DNA of 35,636 nucleotides from assembly GCA_022841645.1 (NCBI GenBank), contig JALHRC010000015.1:1-35636 (forward strand). The letters are read 5' to 3'. Both the position numbers and the translations under genes were made by a program. The DNA comes from Minisyncoccota bacterium. Lineage in GTDB: Bacteria; Patescibacteriota; Minisyncoccia; Phycocordibacterales; UBA918. Shown in pieces: positions 21,016 to 29,909 of the stretch. Each line of letters starts with the position of its first letter. Positions within the stretch are counted from its first letter, which is position 1. The notes beneath the pieces were generated by a model, which was given only the letters and a program-made list of their open reading frames with translations, did not search any database and had not been told where the DNA came from.

Positions 21016-21924
21016 TTAGTTAGGTAGTGAAGCGTCATCTTCTGCCATACCCTCTAGGTAGGACTCGGTGAGAAGAAGTTGCTGGCTGTCAGAAATGAAG
21101 TCATGTGCTTCACGCAGTTCTCCGTCCGCAAGGGCATCATCGGCTTCGGTAAGGTATTGTTCGACGCGAGAGACCGTGGACGAGCTGTGGTCGTCGCTGT
21201 CGAGTTCAACGTCAATGTCGTGCAGTGAGTCGGCTACGTAAGCAGTAAGGGTAGTGGTTGCCCCCGCTTCTTCCAAATCAGCTACTGCCGCTTCGTGGCT
21301 TGATTCAAGAGCATCGGCCGCATTCTCAAGAGTTACCGAATCAGCCGCAGTAGTATGGTTCTCCAAAAGCTCTTCGTGGGCCGCGATCAAAGCCGAGGCA
21401 CGGTCGAGTGAAGCGAGCGTGCTGGTGCTTACCAGGAGTGCGTCGTTCCCGGTGAGCTCCTCAATCAGTGTGTCGGTGTGTTCATTAAGCCCCGCCACCA
21501 TGTCAGCTGAGGCTTCGTCATTATGCTCCTGTAATGCCGTGAGTTCCTTCGCTTCCATAAGACGACGTTCGAGTCGTAGCACCTGTGTTTCAATCGGTGA
21601 GAGTTCGGAGTGGTATAGTGCCAGTTCGATAGGTTCGATGATGCTGAGCTTCACGGGATAGAGAAGTTCGCCAGGAGCACTGCGTCCCGCCTCAGCGCCA
21701 GTGACTGCAAGCAAGAGGAGTGGCAGAGCCATAGTGCCACCTACAAACCAACGTCGAACAAAAGATGTGGGCGCTATCACGCCTGCTACCGCCCGCTCAT
21801 GATAGCGGGCATGGGCTAAGAGTGACGCCTTTAATTCGGCGCGCTCTGTGGGCACGAGTTCAGCCGTAGGCCGCTGCGCGCGGAGTGAATCTTCTAATGC
21901 GTTATGTTCGGGGGGGTGGTTCAT
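21016..21924 (-). CDS. DUF5667-containing membrane protein, putative anti-sigma factor
   Basis: The 302-aa protein has a cytoplasmic N-terminus of about 60 residues. One span follows (about 60-78, RRWFVGGTMALPLLLLAVTGAEA), then the characteristic GELLYPVKLSIIEPIELALYHSELSPIETQVLRLERRLMEAKEL, the DUF5667 signature found in many sigma-linked proteins. The remaining exterior part is acidic and helical. Its ATG overlaps the TGA of the upstream sigma gene (ATGA, 21921-21924), so the two are translationally coupled, as for sigma/anti-sigma pairs. The longer ORF from 22110 is a shadow of the sigma gene. The anti-sigma role is inferred from context. Confidence 0.82.
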   Translation of the reverse strand: MNHPPEHNALEDSLRAQRPTAELVPTERAELKASLLAHARYHERAVAGVIAPTSFVRRWFVGGTMALPLLLLAVTGAEAGRSAPGELLYPVKLSIIEPIELALYHSELSPIETQVLRLERRLMEAKELTALQEHNDEASADMVAGLNEHTDTLIEELTGNDALLVSTSTLASLDRASALIAAHEELLENHTTAADSVTLENAADALESSHEAAVADLEEAGATTTLTAYVADSLHDIDVELDSDDHSSSTVSRVEQYLTEADDALADGELREAHDFISDSQQLLLTESYLEGMAEDDASLPN

Positions 21925-22436
21925 GGTGTTGGGCTCGTGGGTGGTGAATAAATATGCCGCAGGGCAGTGAGAGCACGCTGTAGGCGCATCGAGACGGCAT
22001 TTTCCCGGGCGTCGTAGATATGAGCGATGTCCTGCACACTGAGGCCGTCTTGATAGCGCAGCCGCAGAAGTTCTTGCGCGGCGGGTGGCAGCTGCGTTAC
22101 ATGGCGCCATATTTCGGTGAACTCGGCGACAGTTTCGGGGGTTGCTTCTCCGTCTCTCGGCTCGAAGTCGTGCTCTTCGCTTAAGGTATCAAGCGAAAGT
22201 TGCCGCTCGGGGGTCCGAATTTCGTTGATGAAAAGACGTTTAGCAATCGTGTAGAGAAAAGCTTTTTCATAGACAATCGTCTCTCCCTTTTGGAGCTGCG
22301 ACCATAGCCGCACGAAAACTTCGTGGGTCAGTTCTTTCGCACGCTCTCGGTCGCCAAGGCGCCCGGCGAGGTAGCGAAATATCATATCAACGTACTCATC
22401 GTACAAGCGCTCGAAGATTTTGATCGACTCCTCCAT
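21921..22436 (-). CDS. ECF-type RNA polymerase sigma factor coupled to a DUF5667 protein
   Basis: A 171-aa two-region sigma factor. Region 2 is at about residues 8-75 (LYDEYVDMIFRYLAGRLGDRERAKELTHEVFVRLWSQL...AFLYTIAKRLFINEIR). Region 4 is at about 112-160 (LPPAAQELLRLRYQDGLSVQDIAHIYDARENAVSMRLQRALTAL). The stop overlaps the start of the DUF5667 gene. It is divergent from a secreted S-layer-like gene (22601), with a set of inverted repeats between them, so that gene is an obvious candidate target. Confidence 0.92.
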   Translation of the reverse strand: MEESIKIFERLYDEYVDMIFRYLAGRLGDRERAKELTHEVFVRLWSQLQKGETIVYEKAFLYTIAKRLFINEIRTPERQLSLDTLSEEHDFEPRDGEATPETVAEFTEIWRHVTQLPPAAQELLRLRYQDGLSVQDIAHIYDARENAVSMRLQRALTALRHIYSPPTSPTP

Positions 22437-22440
22437 AGGT

Positions 22441-22519
22441 TAAGACACAGTATGCCCCAAAATCTCACATCAGTATAGAGTGAGATTTTCCGTACTCGGG
22501 TGTCTTAATGAGAGTACGG
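22441..22519. promoter_or_regulatory. Nested and competing inverted repeats between sigma and S-layer-like genes
   Basis: Pair A is TAAGACAC (22441-22448) with GTGTCTTA (22500-22507). Pair B, inside A, is AAAATCTCAC (22459-22468) with GTGAGATTTT (22480-22489). Pair C is CCGTACTC (22490-22497) with GAGTACGG (22512-22519), whose loop contains the right arm of A. The centre of B carries TATAGA on + and TATACT on -, so each direction has a -10-like box inside the repeat. The rest of the gap to 22600 shows no gene. Confidence 0.6.
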
Positions 22520-22600
22520 GCAGATATACGGTGCACCCTTGGTCTGCCTGCTACCACTACCTCGTAGTGACCGCACGACGTACATTACATCAACAATTAT

Positions 22601-24607
22601 ATGACTATGAACACCATCAAACACTTTTCCTGGCGACATGGTGTGGTAGCTGGACTCATGACGCTCACGGTACTCGGCAGTACTCCACTGCCAGCCCAAG
22701 CGCAAGCTACTACCAACACCGAACTTCAGGCCTTAATTAATGAGATCCTGGCGCGTATTGCTGTCCTTCAGGGCACCAGCGTGCCCACCACCCCAGGCAC
22801 CACCCTACCAGCCTATACGTGGTACACCTCGCTTTCGCTGGGTGCTACTGGCGAAGCGGTACGTGAACTACAGCGCTTCCTTAACAGCGATGTCGATACA
22901 CGCGTAGCGCTCAGTGGCGCCGGCGCTCCCGGGAGTGAGACCACTTATTATGGTCCTGCTACTGCAGCTGCTGTCTCGAAGTTTCAAGCGAAGTATCGTA
23001 GTGACATCCTAGTCCCTAACGGTCTTGCTGCTCCGACTGGCATCTTTGGTCCTTCTAGTATTGCAAAGGCCAATGCGCTGCGGGCTGCCGCCCCCACTAC
23101 TCCTACCAACCCAACCAATCCTACGACACCAACCAATCCCGGTGGTAGTGGTGGAGTGGTGTTGCGCGGAGAGGGTGAGCTCGCTGACGTCATGATCATC
23201 GAGGCTGACGATATGGACATCACCGAAGGATCAAGCGACGTCCCGGTGGCCGAGCTTTCCCTCGAAGCAAAGAATGGTGATATCCGGGTGACGCGACTTG
23301 ACCTCGCGCTCGTAGCCGACAGCGGCAACGGTGAGCGTGATCCATGGGATACCTTCGAGTCGATCTCGCTTTGGCTAGGTTCAAAGAAACTGGCTGAAAA
23401 AAACATTGACGCCAGAACTGATTACCAAAATCGCAACGACGGCACCATTCGTCTAAGTGGTCTCGATATCGTCGTCCGTGAAGATGACTGGGCTGATGTG
23501 GTGATTGCGCTGACACCTCAGAACAACGTGCGCGGTGCCGGTACAGCTGCTGATTGGTCGCTCTCGGTCGACGGTATGCGCTATTTTGACGCCGACGGCG
23601 TATCAAATGATGACCGCAGTACCGGTGAATTGGGGCAAGCAATTGCTTTCAGCATCGTACCGCGTGGCGATCGTGAAGAACTAAAGTTCTCACTCGCGAG
23701 CAGTAACCCCACCCCAACGAGTGTCATGGTCGACGAACGTCGTCGCACCAGTGGCGTGACGGTACTCGAGTACGAAATCGAAGCGGTAGCGGGAGATATT
23801 GAGCTCGATGAGCTTGCGATCAACCTGAGAACTGGCACCGCAGCCTACAGCGATGTCATCGACGCCGTACGGATTGTCGTAGATGGCACTACCTTCCGTA
23901 GTCGCTCTATTACTACTACCGGCGACTATTCTCCAACGAGTGTTTTGGCACTCTTTGATCTCGGTGGTCGAGTGACTATCGATGAGGATGAGTCAGTGAC
24001 CGTGGAAGTAGTGGTGGACATAAAGCCACAAACTGCGTACCAAAACGGCGAGACCATTCTTGCTCAGGTAACGAGCTTGGAGCGGAGTCGCACCCAGGCC
24101 GAAGGGGAAGACGACATCACCGTGTTCTCCGGTACCGTAGTGGGCGAAACGCACCGGCTGGTGGCGGAGGGCATTACGCTCGACACTGAGCGGGTGCGCA
24201 CTACCACTGCTACCTTGGGACAAAACTCTACTGCCGGTGTCTTCACCCTCAGTGTGCCCATGACAGCTATCGGAAACGACTTCTATGTTGTTCCGACAGC
24301 GTCTACCGCAGCAGCAGTTGGCGGTTTCACTTACACGATTGACGGCGGTACTGGCTTTGAGGTCGCTTCGGCGGTTCTTAGCTCAACTGCCGACGAAACG
24401 GGAAGTGGTGTCTACATTGTGCGCGAGGGCCGCACCGAAACCTTCACGCTCACGGTCACGCTTGACCCTAGTGCAGCGGGGCAGTATCGGATTGGTCTTG
24501 CGGAGGTGACGTACAGTGCCAACACTGACGGCACCACCAGTGGAGAGACATTCCCGATTAACGAGATCAACCGCTTCCGTACCGGCTACCAGTTCATCAA
24601 CAACTAG
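22601..24607 (+). CDS. Secreted peptidoglycan-binding/S-layer-like protein, paralogue 1
   Basis: The 668-aa protein has a signal peptide (hydrophobic GVVAGLMTLTVLGSTPL, cleavage expected after PAQAQA). A PG_binding_1-like domain at about residues 68-165 includes LSLGATGEAVRELQRFLNSDVDTRVALSGAG and YYGPATAAAVSKFQAKYR. A Thr/Pro/Asn linker (TPTNPTNPTTPTNP) leads into about 480 residues of beta-rich domains. Its architecture and much of its sequence match the protein at 30315-32288. It probably forms or anchors the outer surface layer. A second ATG at 22607 is an alternative start. The last codon is followed by a bidirectional terminator. Confidence 0.87.
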   Translation: MTMNTIKHFSWRHGVVAGLMTLTVLGSTPLPAQAQATTNTELQALINEILARIAVLQGTSVPTTPGTTLPAYTWYTSLSLGATGEAVRELQRFLNSDVDTRVALSGAGAPGSETTYYGPATAAAVSKFQAKYRSDILVPNGLAAPTGIFGPSSIAKANALRAAAPTTPTNPTNPTTPTNPGGSGGVVLRGEGELADVMIIEADDMDITEGSSDVPVAELSLEAKNGDIRVTRLDLALVADSGNGERDPWDTFESISLWLGSKKLAEKNIDARTDYQNRNDGTIRLSGLDIVVREDDWADVVIALTPQNNVRGAGTAADWSLSVDGMRYFDADGVSNDDRSTGELGQAIAFSIVPRGDREELKFSLASSNPTPTSVMVDERRRTSGVTVLEYEIEAVAGDIELDELAINLRTGTAAYSDVIDAVRIVVDGTTFRSRSITTTGDYSPTSVLALFDLGGRVTIDEDESVTVEVVVDIKPQTAYQNGETILAQVTSLERSRTQAEGEDDITVFSGTVVGETHRLVAEGITLDTERVRTTTATLGQNSTAGVFTLSVPMTAIGNDFYVVPTASTAAAVGGFTYTIDGGTGFEVASAVLSSTADETGSGVYIVREGRTETFTLTVTLDPSAAGQYRIGLAEVTYSANTDGTTSGETFPINEINRFRTGYQFINN

Positions 24608-24634
24608 TAGTGGGGAGGGAGAGGAGGAAATAAT

Positions 24635-24676
24635 AAAAACAGCGGGTGGCCCCTAAAGGGGCCACCCGCTGTTTTT
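24635..24676. terminator. Bidirectional terminator between S-layer-like gene and recA
   Basis: AAAAACAGCGGGTGGCCCC, loop TAAA, and the exact complement ending TTTTT form a perfect 19-bp stem serving both convergent genes. Confidence 0.93.
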
Positions 24677-24682
24677 GTTTTG

Positions 24683-25825
24683 CTATTCCTCCGGTGGGGC
24701 ATCATCGTCATCTTCGGTAGCACTGCCGCGCGGCATGCTGCCTACGACCTTGGCGTCGCTCTTAAGGGCTTCGCGGATGTGGCCGAGGAGTTCATCACCC
24801 AGCTTTGGGTTCTCGCGTAGGTAGGTGCGCGACGCGTCGTACCCGCGGCCAAGCTTCACCTCAGCGCTCTCGTCGCCACCAGGGGGAAGGTAACTGTACG
24901 AAGCACCCGACTTGCGGACAAAGCGGTATTTCTCACCAAGGGCGAGCAGCTCACCTTCACGACTGATTCCCTCACCGTAAATGAGGTCAAACTCAGTGGT
25001 GCGGAAAGGGGAGGCGACTTTGTTCTTCACCACCTTTACGCGGTGACGGCCACCCACCACCTCCTCACCTTTTTTAATCTGGGCGATGCGTCGGATATCG
25101 AGACGCACCGAGGTATAGAACTTGAGTGCCTTACCGCCTGGGGTAGTTTCAGGGTTACCAAACATCACCCCCACCTGCATGCGGATTTGGTTGATAAAGA
25201 CCACCACCGTTTTGCTTTTGGCGACGATACCGGTGAGCTTGCGCAGAGCTTGGCTCATGAGACGCGCTTGCTTGCCCACATGGTGGGCGCCCATCTCGCC
25301 CTCGATTTCGTCTTTGGGGGTCAGCGCTGCCACCGAGTCGATCACGATGACGTCGATCTTGCCCGAACGCACGAGCGATTCCACGATCTCCAGTGCCTGT
25401 TCACCGTTATCGGGCTGGGAAATAAGGAGCTCTTCCAGTTTTACACCCAGATTACGCGCGTATTCAGGGTCCATGGCGTGTTCAGCGTCGATAAAGGCGC
25501 AGATACCCCCGAGCTTTTGTGCCTCAGCAATGGCGTGCAGGGAAAGGGTAGTCTTGCCTGAAGATTCAGGGCCAAAGATTTCCAAGATGCGTCCCCGTGG
25601 GTAGCCGCCGATGCCGAGCGCGTCGTCAAGACCGATGGATCCTGAGGGAATCGCATCGATATCGACCTTCTTGCTCTCGTCGAGCGTCATGATGGCATCG
25701 TCACCAAATTTGGTTTTGATACTGCGCAAGGTCTCGGCGATCGAGGCGATGCCACCGCTGTGCTTGTCAGACGTGCCTGAGACAGCCCCGGTTGGCTTTT
25801 TTGGCTTGGGAGTTTTTTTCATCAT
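24683..25825 (-). CDS. recA: Recombinase RecA
   Basis: Strand-exchange ATPase and LexA co-protease. It is 380 aa. A Lys/Pro-rich N-terminal extension (about 25 residues) precedes the core. Walker A GPESSGKT is at residues 85-92, the Walker [38 protein letters not shown] block follows, then INQIR and loop L2 [19 protein letters not shown]. An acidic C-terminus ([10 protein letters not shown]) is typical of RecA autoregulation. A second Met follows the first immediately. It starts 16 nt after the Ig-like membrane gene and appears to be the last gene of an ftsK-led operon. Confidence 0.98.
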   Translation of the reverse strand: MMKKTPKPKKPTGAVSGTSDKHSGGIASIAETLRSIKTKFGDDAIMTLDESKKVDIDAIPSGSIGLDDALGIGGYPRGRILEIFGPESSGKTTLSLHAIAEAQKLGGICAFIDAEHAMDPEYARNLGVKLEELLISQPDNGEQALEIVESLVRSGKIDVIVIDSVAALTPKDEIEGEMGAHHVGKQARLMSQALRKLTGIVAKSKTVVVFINQIRMQVGVMFGNPETTPGGKALKFYTSVRLDIRRIAQIKKGEEVVGGRHRVKVVKNKVASPFRTTEFDLIYGEGISREGELLALGEKYRFVRKSGASYSYLPPGGDESAEVKLGRGYDASRTYLRENPKLGDELLGHIREALKSDAKVVGSMPRGSATEDDDDAPPEE

Positions 25826-25841
25826 AGTGATGGCGTGATAG

Positions 25842-26219
25842 TTATTTAAACACTAACGTACTTGGTATATACACAAACTCGCGCGCGATGTCGGTGTGAC
25901 GGCCGTACCGATCTTCGGCGGTGAGGGTAGCTATAGTATAGCCGTTTTCGAGCACTAGTGCCTCTTCAAAATTGCCCTCGCGGTCTGTGTAGATGGGGCG
26001 ATTGTTGAGCCAGAGGCGCGTGATGTTGTGTGCGGTACCTCGCAACACCACCACTGGTTGGTTGTGTCGCCCAGGATGGGTAGGTTCGAGAGTAATTTGT
26101 GGTCCGAGGAGGAAGAAGCGTCCCTGAAAAGCGAGATAGAGAGAAAGCAGCAGGAGTCCACCGACCAGCGCGAGAATCGCGAGGACAGTACGCAGGGTGA
26201 GGCGGGGTGGGTGGTACAT
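25842..26219 (-). CDS. Single-span protein with extracellular Ig-like domain
   Basis: The 125-aa protein has an N-terminal span at about residues 12-32 ([20 protein letters not shown]). A domain of about 85 residues follows, with the pattern of glucodextranase-B-like/bacterial Ig folds: [53 protein letters not shown]. These domains occur on bacterial surface proteins, and the partner is unknown. It starts 3 nt after the ftsK stop and ends 16 nt before recA, so the three form one minus-strand operon. Confidence 0.78.
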   Translation of the reverse strand: MYHPPRLTLRTVLAILALVGGLLLLSLYLAFQGRFFLLGPQITLEPTHPGRHNQPVVVLRGTAHNITRLWLNNRPIYTDREGNFEEALVLENGYTIATLTAEDRYGRHTDIAREFVYIPSTLVFK

Positions 26220-26222
26220 GGC

Positions 26223-28427
26223 TTAGAAGGCGCGGTCAGCGCTGTCGCCCTCCTCACTATCGCCTCCGCGACCGACAATTACCTCACGTCCCTTGGAGCC
26301 GTTTTCAGGGCCGATGATGCCGTTTTCCTCCAGGAGGTCGACCAGGCGCGCGGCGCGTGAGTAGCCAATCCTCAGCTTGCGCTGTAGGTACGAGGTAGAG
26401 GCTTTACCGGCCTCGAGCACCGCTTGCTTGGCGTCTTCGTAGAGATCGTCATCGTCGCCACTGCTGTCACCCATGAGTGACTTGATAAAGGAGTCGCCCG
26501 AGCCGCCGTCCTTTTCATCGAAGTTGATCGTATCGACCAAGCTGTGGGCATCGCGATCCTTGAGGTAGCGCACGACACTCTTGATTTCGTCTTCGGGCAC
26601 GAAGGCCGACTGCAAACGCATGGGCTTGGGGGAATCGCTCGAGAGGTAGAGCATGTCGCCTTTCCCGAGGAGCTTTTCCGCACCCACTTGGTCGAGAATA
26701 GTACGGGAATCGATCTGTGACGCGACGTTAAGCGCGATACGCGTCGGAATATTGGCTTTGATAGTACCGGTGATGACGTTCACGCTCGGGCGTTGGGTGG
26801 CGAGGATAAGGTGAATACCCACCGCGCGACTCATCTGCGCCAGGCGCACGATCAGTGCCTCGAGCTCGCGAGGGTAGGCGAGCATGAGGTCGGCGAGCTC
26901 GTCCATAATAACCACGATATAGGGAAGAGGTTCAGGCAGTCCGGCCTGTTCTTCCTCCAGGCGTCCTTTAGCTTCCCAAGCCTCCTTGGCGGGCTTGTAG
27001 ACATTGCTGTGGTAAGAGTCGATGTTCTGGATCTTCTCGCTTTGCAGAATATCGTAGCGGCGTTCCATTTCCTTAGCTGCCCACTTGAGCATAAGAAGGG
27101 TTTTCTTAGGATCGGTGATGACCGGCGTAAGTAGGTGGGGAATACCCTCATAGAGGGTGAGCTCCACGCGCTTCGGGTCCACCATAAGGAAACGCAGCTG
27201 TTCGGGGGAGTTGCGGAAGAGGAGCGAGAGAATGAGGTCGTGAATGAGGGCTGACTTGCCCGAGCCCGTCGTACCCGCAATGAGCGCGTGCGGCATGCGG
27301 GCGATGTTTGCAAAGTGTACGCCGCCAGCTACGTCTTTGCCGAGGGCGACGAGGAGTGGCTTCGGGGAGTCGGTGTATTCGGGGTTTGCAAGGAGGGAAG
27401 CAAGGCCAATCGTCGAACGCACCAAGTTTGGTACCTCGATACCCACGAGCGACTTTCCGGGGATCGGCGCTTCAATACGCAGATCGACCGCCCTCAGGGC
27501 CGATTGTAGTTCTTGCTGTAGCGCCACGATGCGCGAGAGTCGCACACCCTGGGCGGGCTTTAGCGAATAGCGGGTAATGGTAGGACCGCACTCCACGGTG
27601 TCCATCTCGACGCTAATGCCGAAGTCACGCAGCGTGCGCTTAATAATGAGCGAGTTGCTCTTCATGTCGCCCGCCTGTGGCTTCCCTTTGTCTTTTCCAA
27701 GGAGCGACAGGGAAGGGGGTACATAGGCGCCACTCCAGTGTTTGACGACGATCTCGCCACTCTTGCCGGTGAGCGTCTCGCTTACCTTGTCGGCCATTTT
27801 CTTTACCGCACTTTTTTCGGCTACCGCTCCTTCGGGTAGCGCTTCAGGGGTAGTGTCATCTGCGTCGGCCGAAGCATCGAGCGGGAGACTCAGGTCACCC
27901 AGTTCAAAGTCATCTTCGATTTCTTCACTGGTTTTTGCACCAAAGCGCGGGAAAGATAGGCCGGTATTAAAGGTGAGGAAGATACCTATTAATATGAGTG
28001 CACCAAGGAGCACCCCAGTGACCATCGTGCCAAAGAGTACCGAGAGTGGCCAGGTAAGCGCAAGTGCGACCGCCCCACCCAGTTCTGCTTGGTACAGCTC
28101 GAGGCTTCCTAGGATGGCAAAAAAGAGGAGAGCGATACCCACGAGCTTCGCGGCGCTAAGGCGCTTGTCTTCACGGGGGCGCAGGAGCGCCACTACATAG
28201 AAAGCCGCCGTGATAGGTGCAAGCCACGCACCAGTACCAAAGAGGTAGCGCAGCGAAAGGTCGGTGTACGTCCCGGCCATACCGGCATAGGAAAGCAGGG
28301 AGAGGAGGAAAAATATACCGATCACACCGACAACGACCGCCGCGATTGCTTGACGGGTACCGGAATGAAGATCGTCAAACAAGGGCGCACGGGGCGAGGG
28401 TTCAGGAAGTTTTCGTTTTCGGGACAT
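26223..28427 (-). CDS. ftsK: DNA translocase FtsK/SpoIIIE
   Basis: Pumps chromosomal DNA through the closing septum. It is 734 aa. Four hydrophobic segments lie in residues 27-155, followed by an acidic linker (about 160-215) and the alpha/beta motor. Walker A GTTGSGKSAL is at 385-394, Walker B VVIMDELADLM at about 505-516, and RLAQMSRAVGIHLILATQRPSVNVITG follows. The gamma winged helix (about 665-720, STSYLQRKLRIGYSRAARLVDLLEENGIIG) normally reads KOPS/SRS-type sequences. The linker is short, as in SpoIIIE-like forms. It is the first gene of an operon with the Ig-like gene and recA. Confidence 0.97.
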   Translation of the reverse strand: MSRKRKLPEPSPRAPLFDDLHSGTRQAIAAVVVGVIGIFFLLSLLSYAGMAGTYTDLSLRYLFGTGAWLAPITAAFYVVALLRPREDKRLSAAKLVGIALLFFAILGSLELYQAELGGAVALALTWPLSVLFGTMVTGVLLGALILIGIFLTFNTGLSFPRFGAKTSEEIEDDFELGDLSLPLDASADADDTTPEALPEGAVAEKSAVKKMADKVSETLTGKSGEIVVKHWSGAYVPPSLSLLGKDKGKPQAGDMKSNSLIIKRTLRDFGISVEMDTVECGPTITRYSLKPAQGVRLSRIVALQQELQSALRAVDLRIEAPIPGKSLVGIEVPNLVRSTIGLASLLANPEYTDSPKPLLVALGKDVAGGVHFANIARMPHALIAGTTGSGKSALIHDLILSLLFRNSPEQLRFLMVDPKRVELTLYEGIPHLLTPVITDPKKTLLMLKWAAKEMERRYDILQSEKIQNIDSYHSNVYKPAKEAWEAKGRLEEEQAGLPEPLPYIVVIMDELADLMLAYPRELEALIVRLAQMSRAVGIHLILATQRPSVNVITGTIKANIPTRIALNVASQIDSRTILDQVGAEKLLGKGDMLYLSSDSPKPMRLQSAFVPEDEIKSVVRYLKDRDAHSLVDTINFDEKDGGSGDSFIKSLMGDSSGDDDDLYEDAKQAVLEAGKASTSYLQRKLRIGYSRAARLVDLLEENGIIGPENGSKGREVIVGRGGDSEEGDSADRAF

Positions 28428-28489
28428 ATAACAAAAGCCAGAGCGGCCGAGCGTTCACACACCCAGAGTGAGCCGAAGTAGCACCGACA

Positions 28490-28498
28490 TAATACCAC
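28490..28498 (-). promoter_or_regulatory. Extended -10 promoter of ftsK operon
   Basis: On the minus strand TGGTATTAT is an extended -10, giving a leader of about 55 nt before the ftsK ATG at 28427. It is part of the 248-nt gap (28428-28675) shared with the divergent winged-helix gene. No gene is seen in the gap. Confidence 0.5.
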
Positions 28499-28574
28499 GC
28501 GTGCTCAGAGGTGCGTCTTTATGCGCCCACACTAAGGGGGGTTCGGTCGCTGTAGGCAGCGTAAATAGCACCGC

Positions 28575-28602
28575 TTGCAATTAACGGACAGCCCTTTATA
28601 GT
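28575..28602 (+). promoter_or_regulatory. Promoter of the winged-helix gene
   Basis: TTGCAA (28575-28580), 16-bp spacer, TATAGT (28597-28602). The expected leader is about 67 nt and holds four copies of an AAAGAC motif (near 28605, 28612, 28650 and 28670). The same TTGCAA with 16-bp spacing occurs before the LCAT-like gene. Confidence 0.65.
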
Positions 28603-28675
28603 ATGAAAGACAAAAGACAAAACCGGCCCCTACCGACATTTCCTACACCTAAAAGACTACATCACCTTAAAAGAC

Positions 28676-29422
28676 ATGAACCCAGCACCCGAAAAAGACT
28701 TCTCAGTTGTGATAAAGACGTTGTCTCAAAGCAACGATTACTATAGTAGTGTTTTTAAAAAGACAGAACGAATAGTTTCCGTCCTTTTCTACATACTGTC
28801 CTTTGTAGACAATACCCCTCGAGTCCGTGTCCATGAAGAGCAGCTCACCACCCGCGGCCTCGCCCTCTATGAGACAGCCTTGGCGAGTCTCCTCTGGCCC
28901 GAGTCGGCTGGGAAAGAGCGTCTCCCGACCCTCGTACAGGCAGTGGTAGCCTTCCTCGGTAGTGTGCGGTTTGCGGAGGGGGCGCGAGTTCTCTCACCCG
29001 AGCTCGCCCACCAGCTCTCTTCTGAGCTCGACCTCATACTCCGCTATGTGCGCAATCACTACCTCGATCGGTCCGACAGCGGACTCTACTCTGCGACTGA
29101 AGTGACGTCACCCGCACGGCGCGCGGCCACTCCCGCTACGCCGCGCCCCGTGCGTTCGGCTCCGAGCCGCAGCGCCATTCCGCCCGGGGACATCAGCTCT
29201 GATGCTCATTTGGTGTACGCCTCGCTTACCGACCGGGCGTCGCGCATCACCACTGTCCTTGAAGCCAAACCAGAGGCCACTATAAAAGACATTGCGGAAG
29301 TCATCACCGACGTCAGTGAAAAGACCATCCAACGTGAGCTCAATAGTCTTATAGAAAAAGGACAAGTTATACGACAGGGTGAGCGTCGCTGGTCCAAGTA
29401 TTCAATGGCTAGGTCATCCTAG
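28676..29422 (+). CDS. Protein with C-terminal winged-helix domain, putative regulator
   Basis: The 248-aa protein is not recognised as a named family. Residues 1-130 are helical and could be a dimerisation or sensing part. A Pro/Arg/Ala/Ser-rich linker follows (about 140-170, SPARRAATPATPRPVRSAPSRS). The C-terminal 65 residues form a winged helix: RASRITTVLEAKPEATIKDIAEVITDVSEKTIQRELNSLIEKGQVIRQGERRWSKYS, with a DeoR/MarR-like recognition helix and wing. No membrane segment is present. It lies between ftsK (divergent) and the 890-nt region upstream of the second S-layer-like gene. Confidence 0.75.
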   Translation: MNPAPEKDFSVVIKTLSQSNDYYSSVFKKTERIVSVLFYILSFVDNTPRVRVHEEQLTTRGLALYETALASLLWPESAGKERLPTLVQAVVAFLGSVRFAEGARVLSPELAHQLSSELDLILRYVRNHYLDRSDSGLYSATEVTSPARRAATPATPRPVRSAPSRSAIPPGDISSDAHLVYASLTDRASRITTVLEAKPEATIKDIAEVITDVSEKTIQRELNSLIEKGQVIRQGERRWSKYSMARSS

Positions 29423-29424
29423 GT

Positions 29425-29445
29425 TGTCTCTTTAAGTCAGAGACA
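29425..29445 (+). terminator. Hairpin after the winged-helix gene
   Basis: TGTCTCT (29425-29431) and AGAGACA (29439-29445) pair around TTAAGTC, 3 nt after the stop codon. No T-tract follows, so termination is uncertain. Confidence 0.45.
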
Positions 29446-29487
29446 CATGGCTCGTAGTCTCCCCAGAAGGGAAGTGGGCTACCGTAA

Positions 29488-29607
29488 CTGATCATCTTAC
29501 TAAAGGACAACTCATGGTTGTATGCCGCCCTCGGCCTCATTTTTGCTCCTATACCCCCTGCATTGCCGCTTTGCCTTTTCTATTACCTAATGCGCCGCGG
29601 CACGTAA
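29488..29607 (+). CDS. Possible tiny membrane peptide (about 39 aa), weak
   Basis: The frame ending at TAA 29605 reads LLKDNSWLYAALGLIFAP, then IPPALPLCLFYYLMRRGT, a plausible hydrophobic peptide with a positively charged end. The only start in place is CTG 29488 right after an in-frame stop. There is no ATG/GTG/TTG before the hydrophobic part and no clear Shine-Dalgarno. It could be a decayed gene or chance. It is recorded because tiny membrane proteins occur elsewhere in this window. Confidence 0.22.
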   Translation: MIILLKDNSWLYAALGLIFAPIPPALPLCLFYYLMRRGT

Positions 29608-29656
29608 GAAGCCTTGTAACATAACGTCATAACAGTAGATCACCATAGGGGATTTG

Positions 29657-29685
29657 TTGACGCACCTAGGCAACTAGCGTATCGT
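29657..29685 (+). promoter_or_regulatory. Promoter-like element in the long intergenic region
   Basis: TTGACG (29657-29662), exactly 17-bp spacer, TATCGT (29680-29685). No ORF starts immediately downstream. It may drive an untranslated RNA or a long leader of the S-layer-like gene at 30315. Confidence 0.4.
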
Positions 29686-29778
29686 AGCTCACGTTTTCAG
29701 GGTGATGGCAAACAGTCAGCTGAGCCTTGCTCTACTAGCTGTATCCACATCAGGAAAGCCGCACGACGCTGCCTCGGT

Positions 29779-29839
29779 TGCTATACTGCTCCCTATGCGC
29801 GAGATGTGCGTTTCTCTCGTCCTTTCAGCCACTCTATAG
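29779..29839 (+). promoter_or_regulatory. Leaderless-type promoter with a 14-codon ORF
   Basis: TGCTATACT (29779-29787) ends 7 nt before ATG 29795, the spacing seen at dut and 8963. The ORF (29795-29839) would encode a 14-residue peptide beginning MREMCVSLVL. It could be a leader peptide or simply the start of a non-coding transcript. Confidence 0.3.
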
Positions 29840-29909
29840 TCTAGAGTTCGCTCAGGGATGAACCAAGAAACCTATCTCCGTGTGAATGTTCTTTGTCATA
29901 AATGAGTAA

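Noticed and set aside
21016-22110. Longer form of the DUF5667 gene starting inside the sigma gene
   Set aside because: The first 62 residues are the sigma gene read in another frame. The ATG at 21924 overlapping the sigma stop is the natural start.
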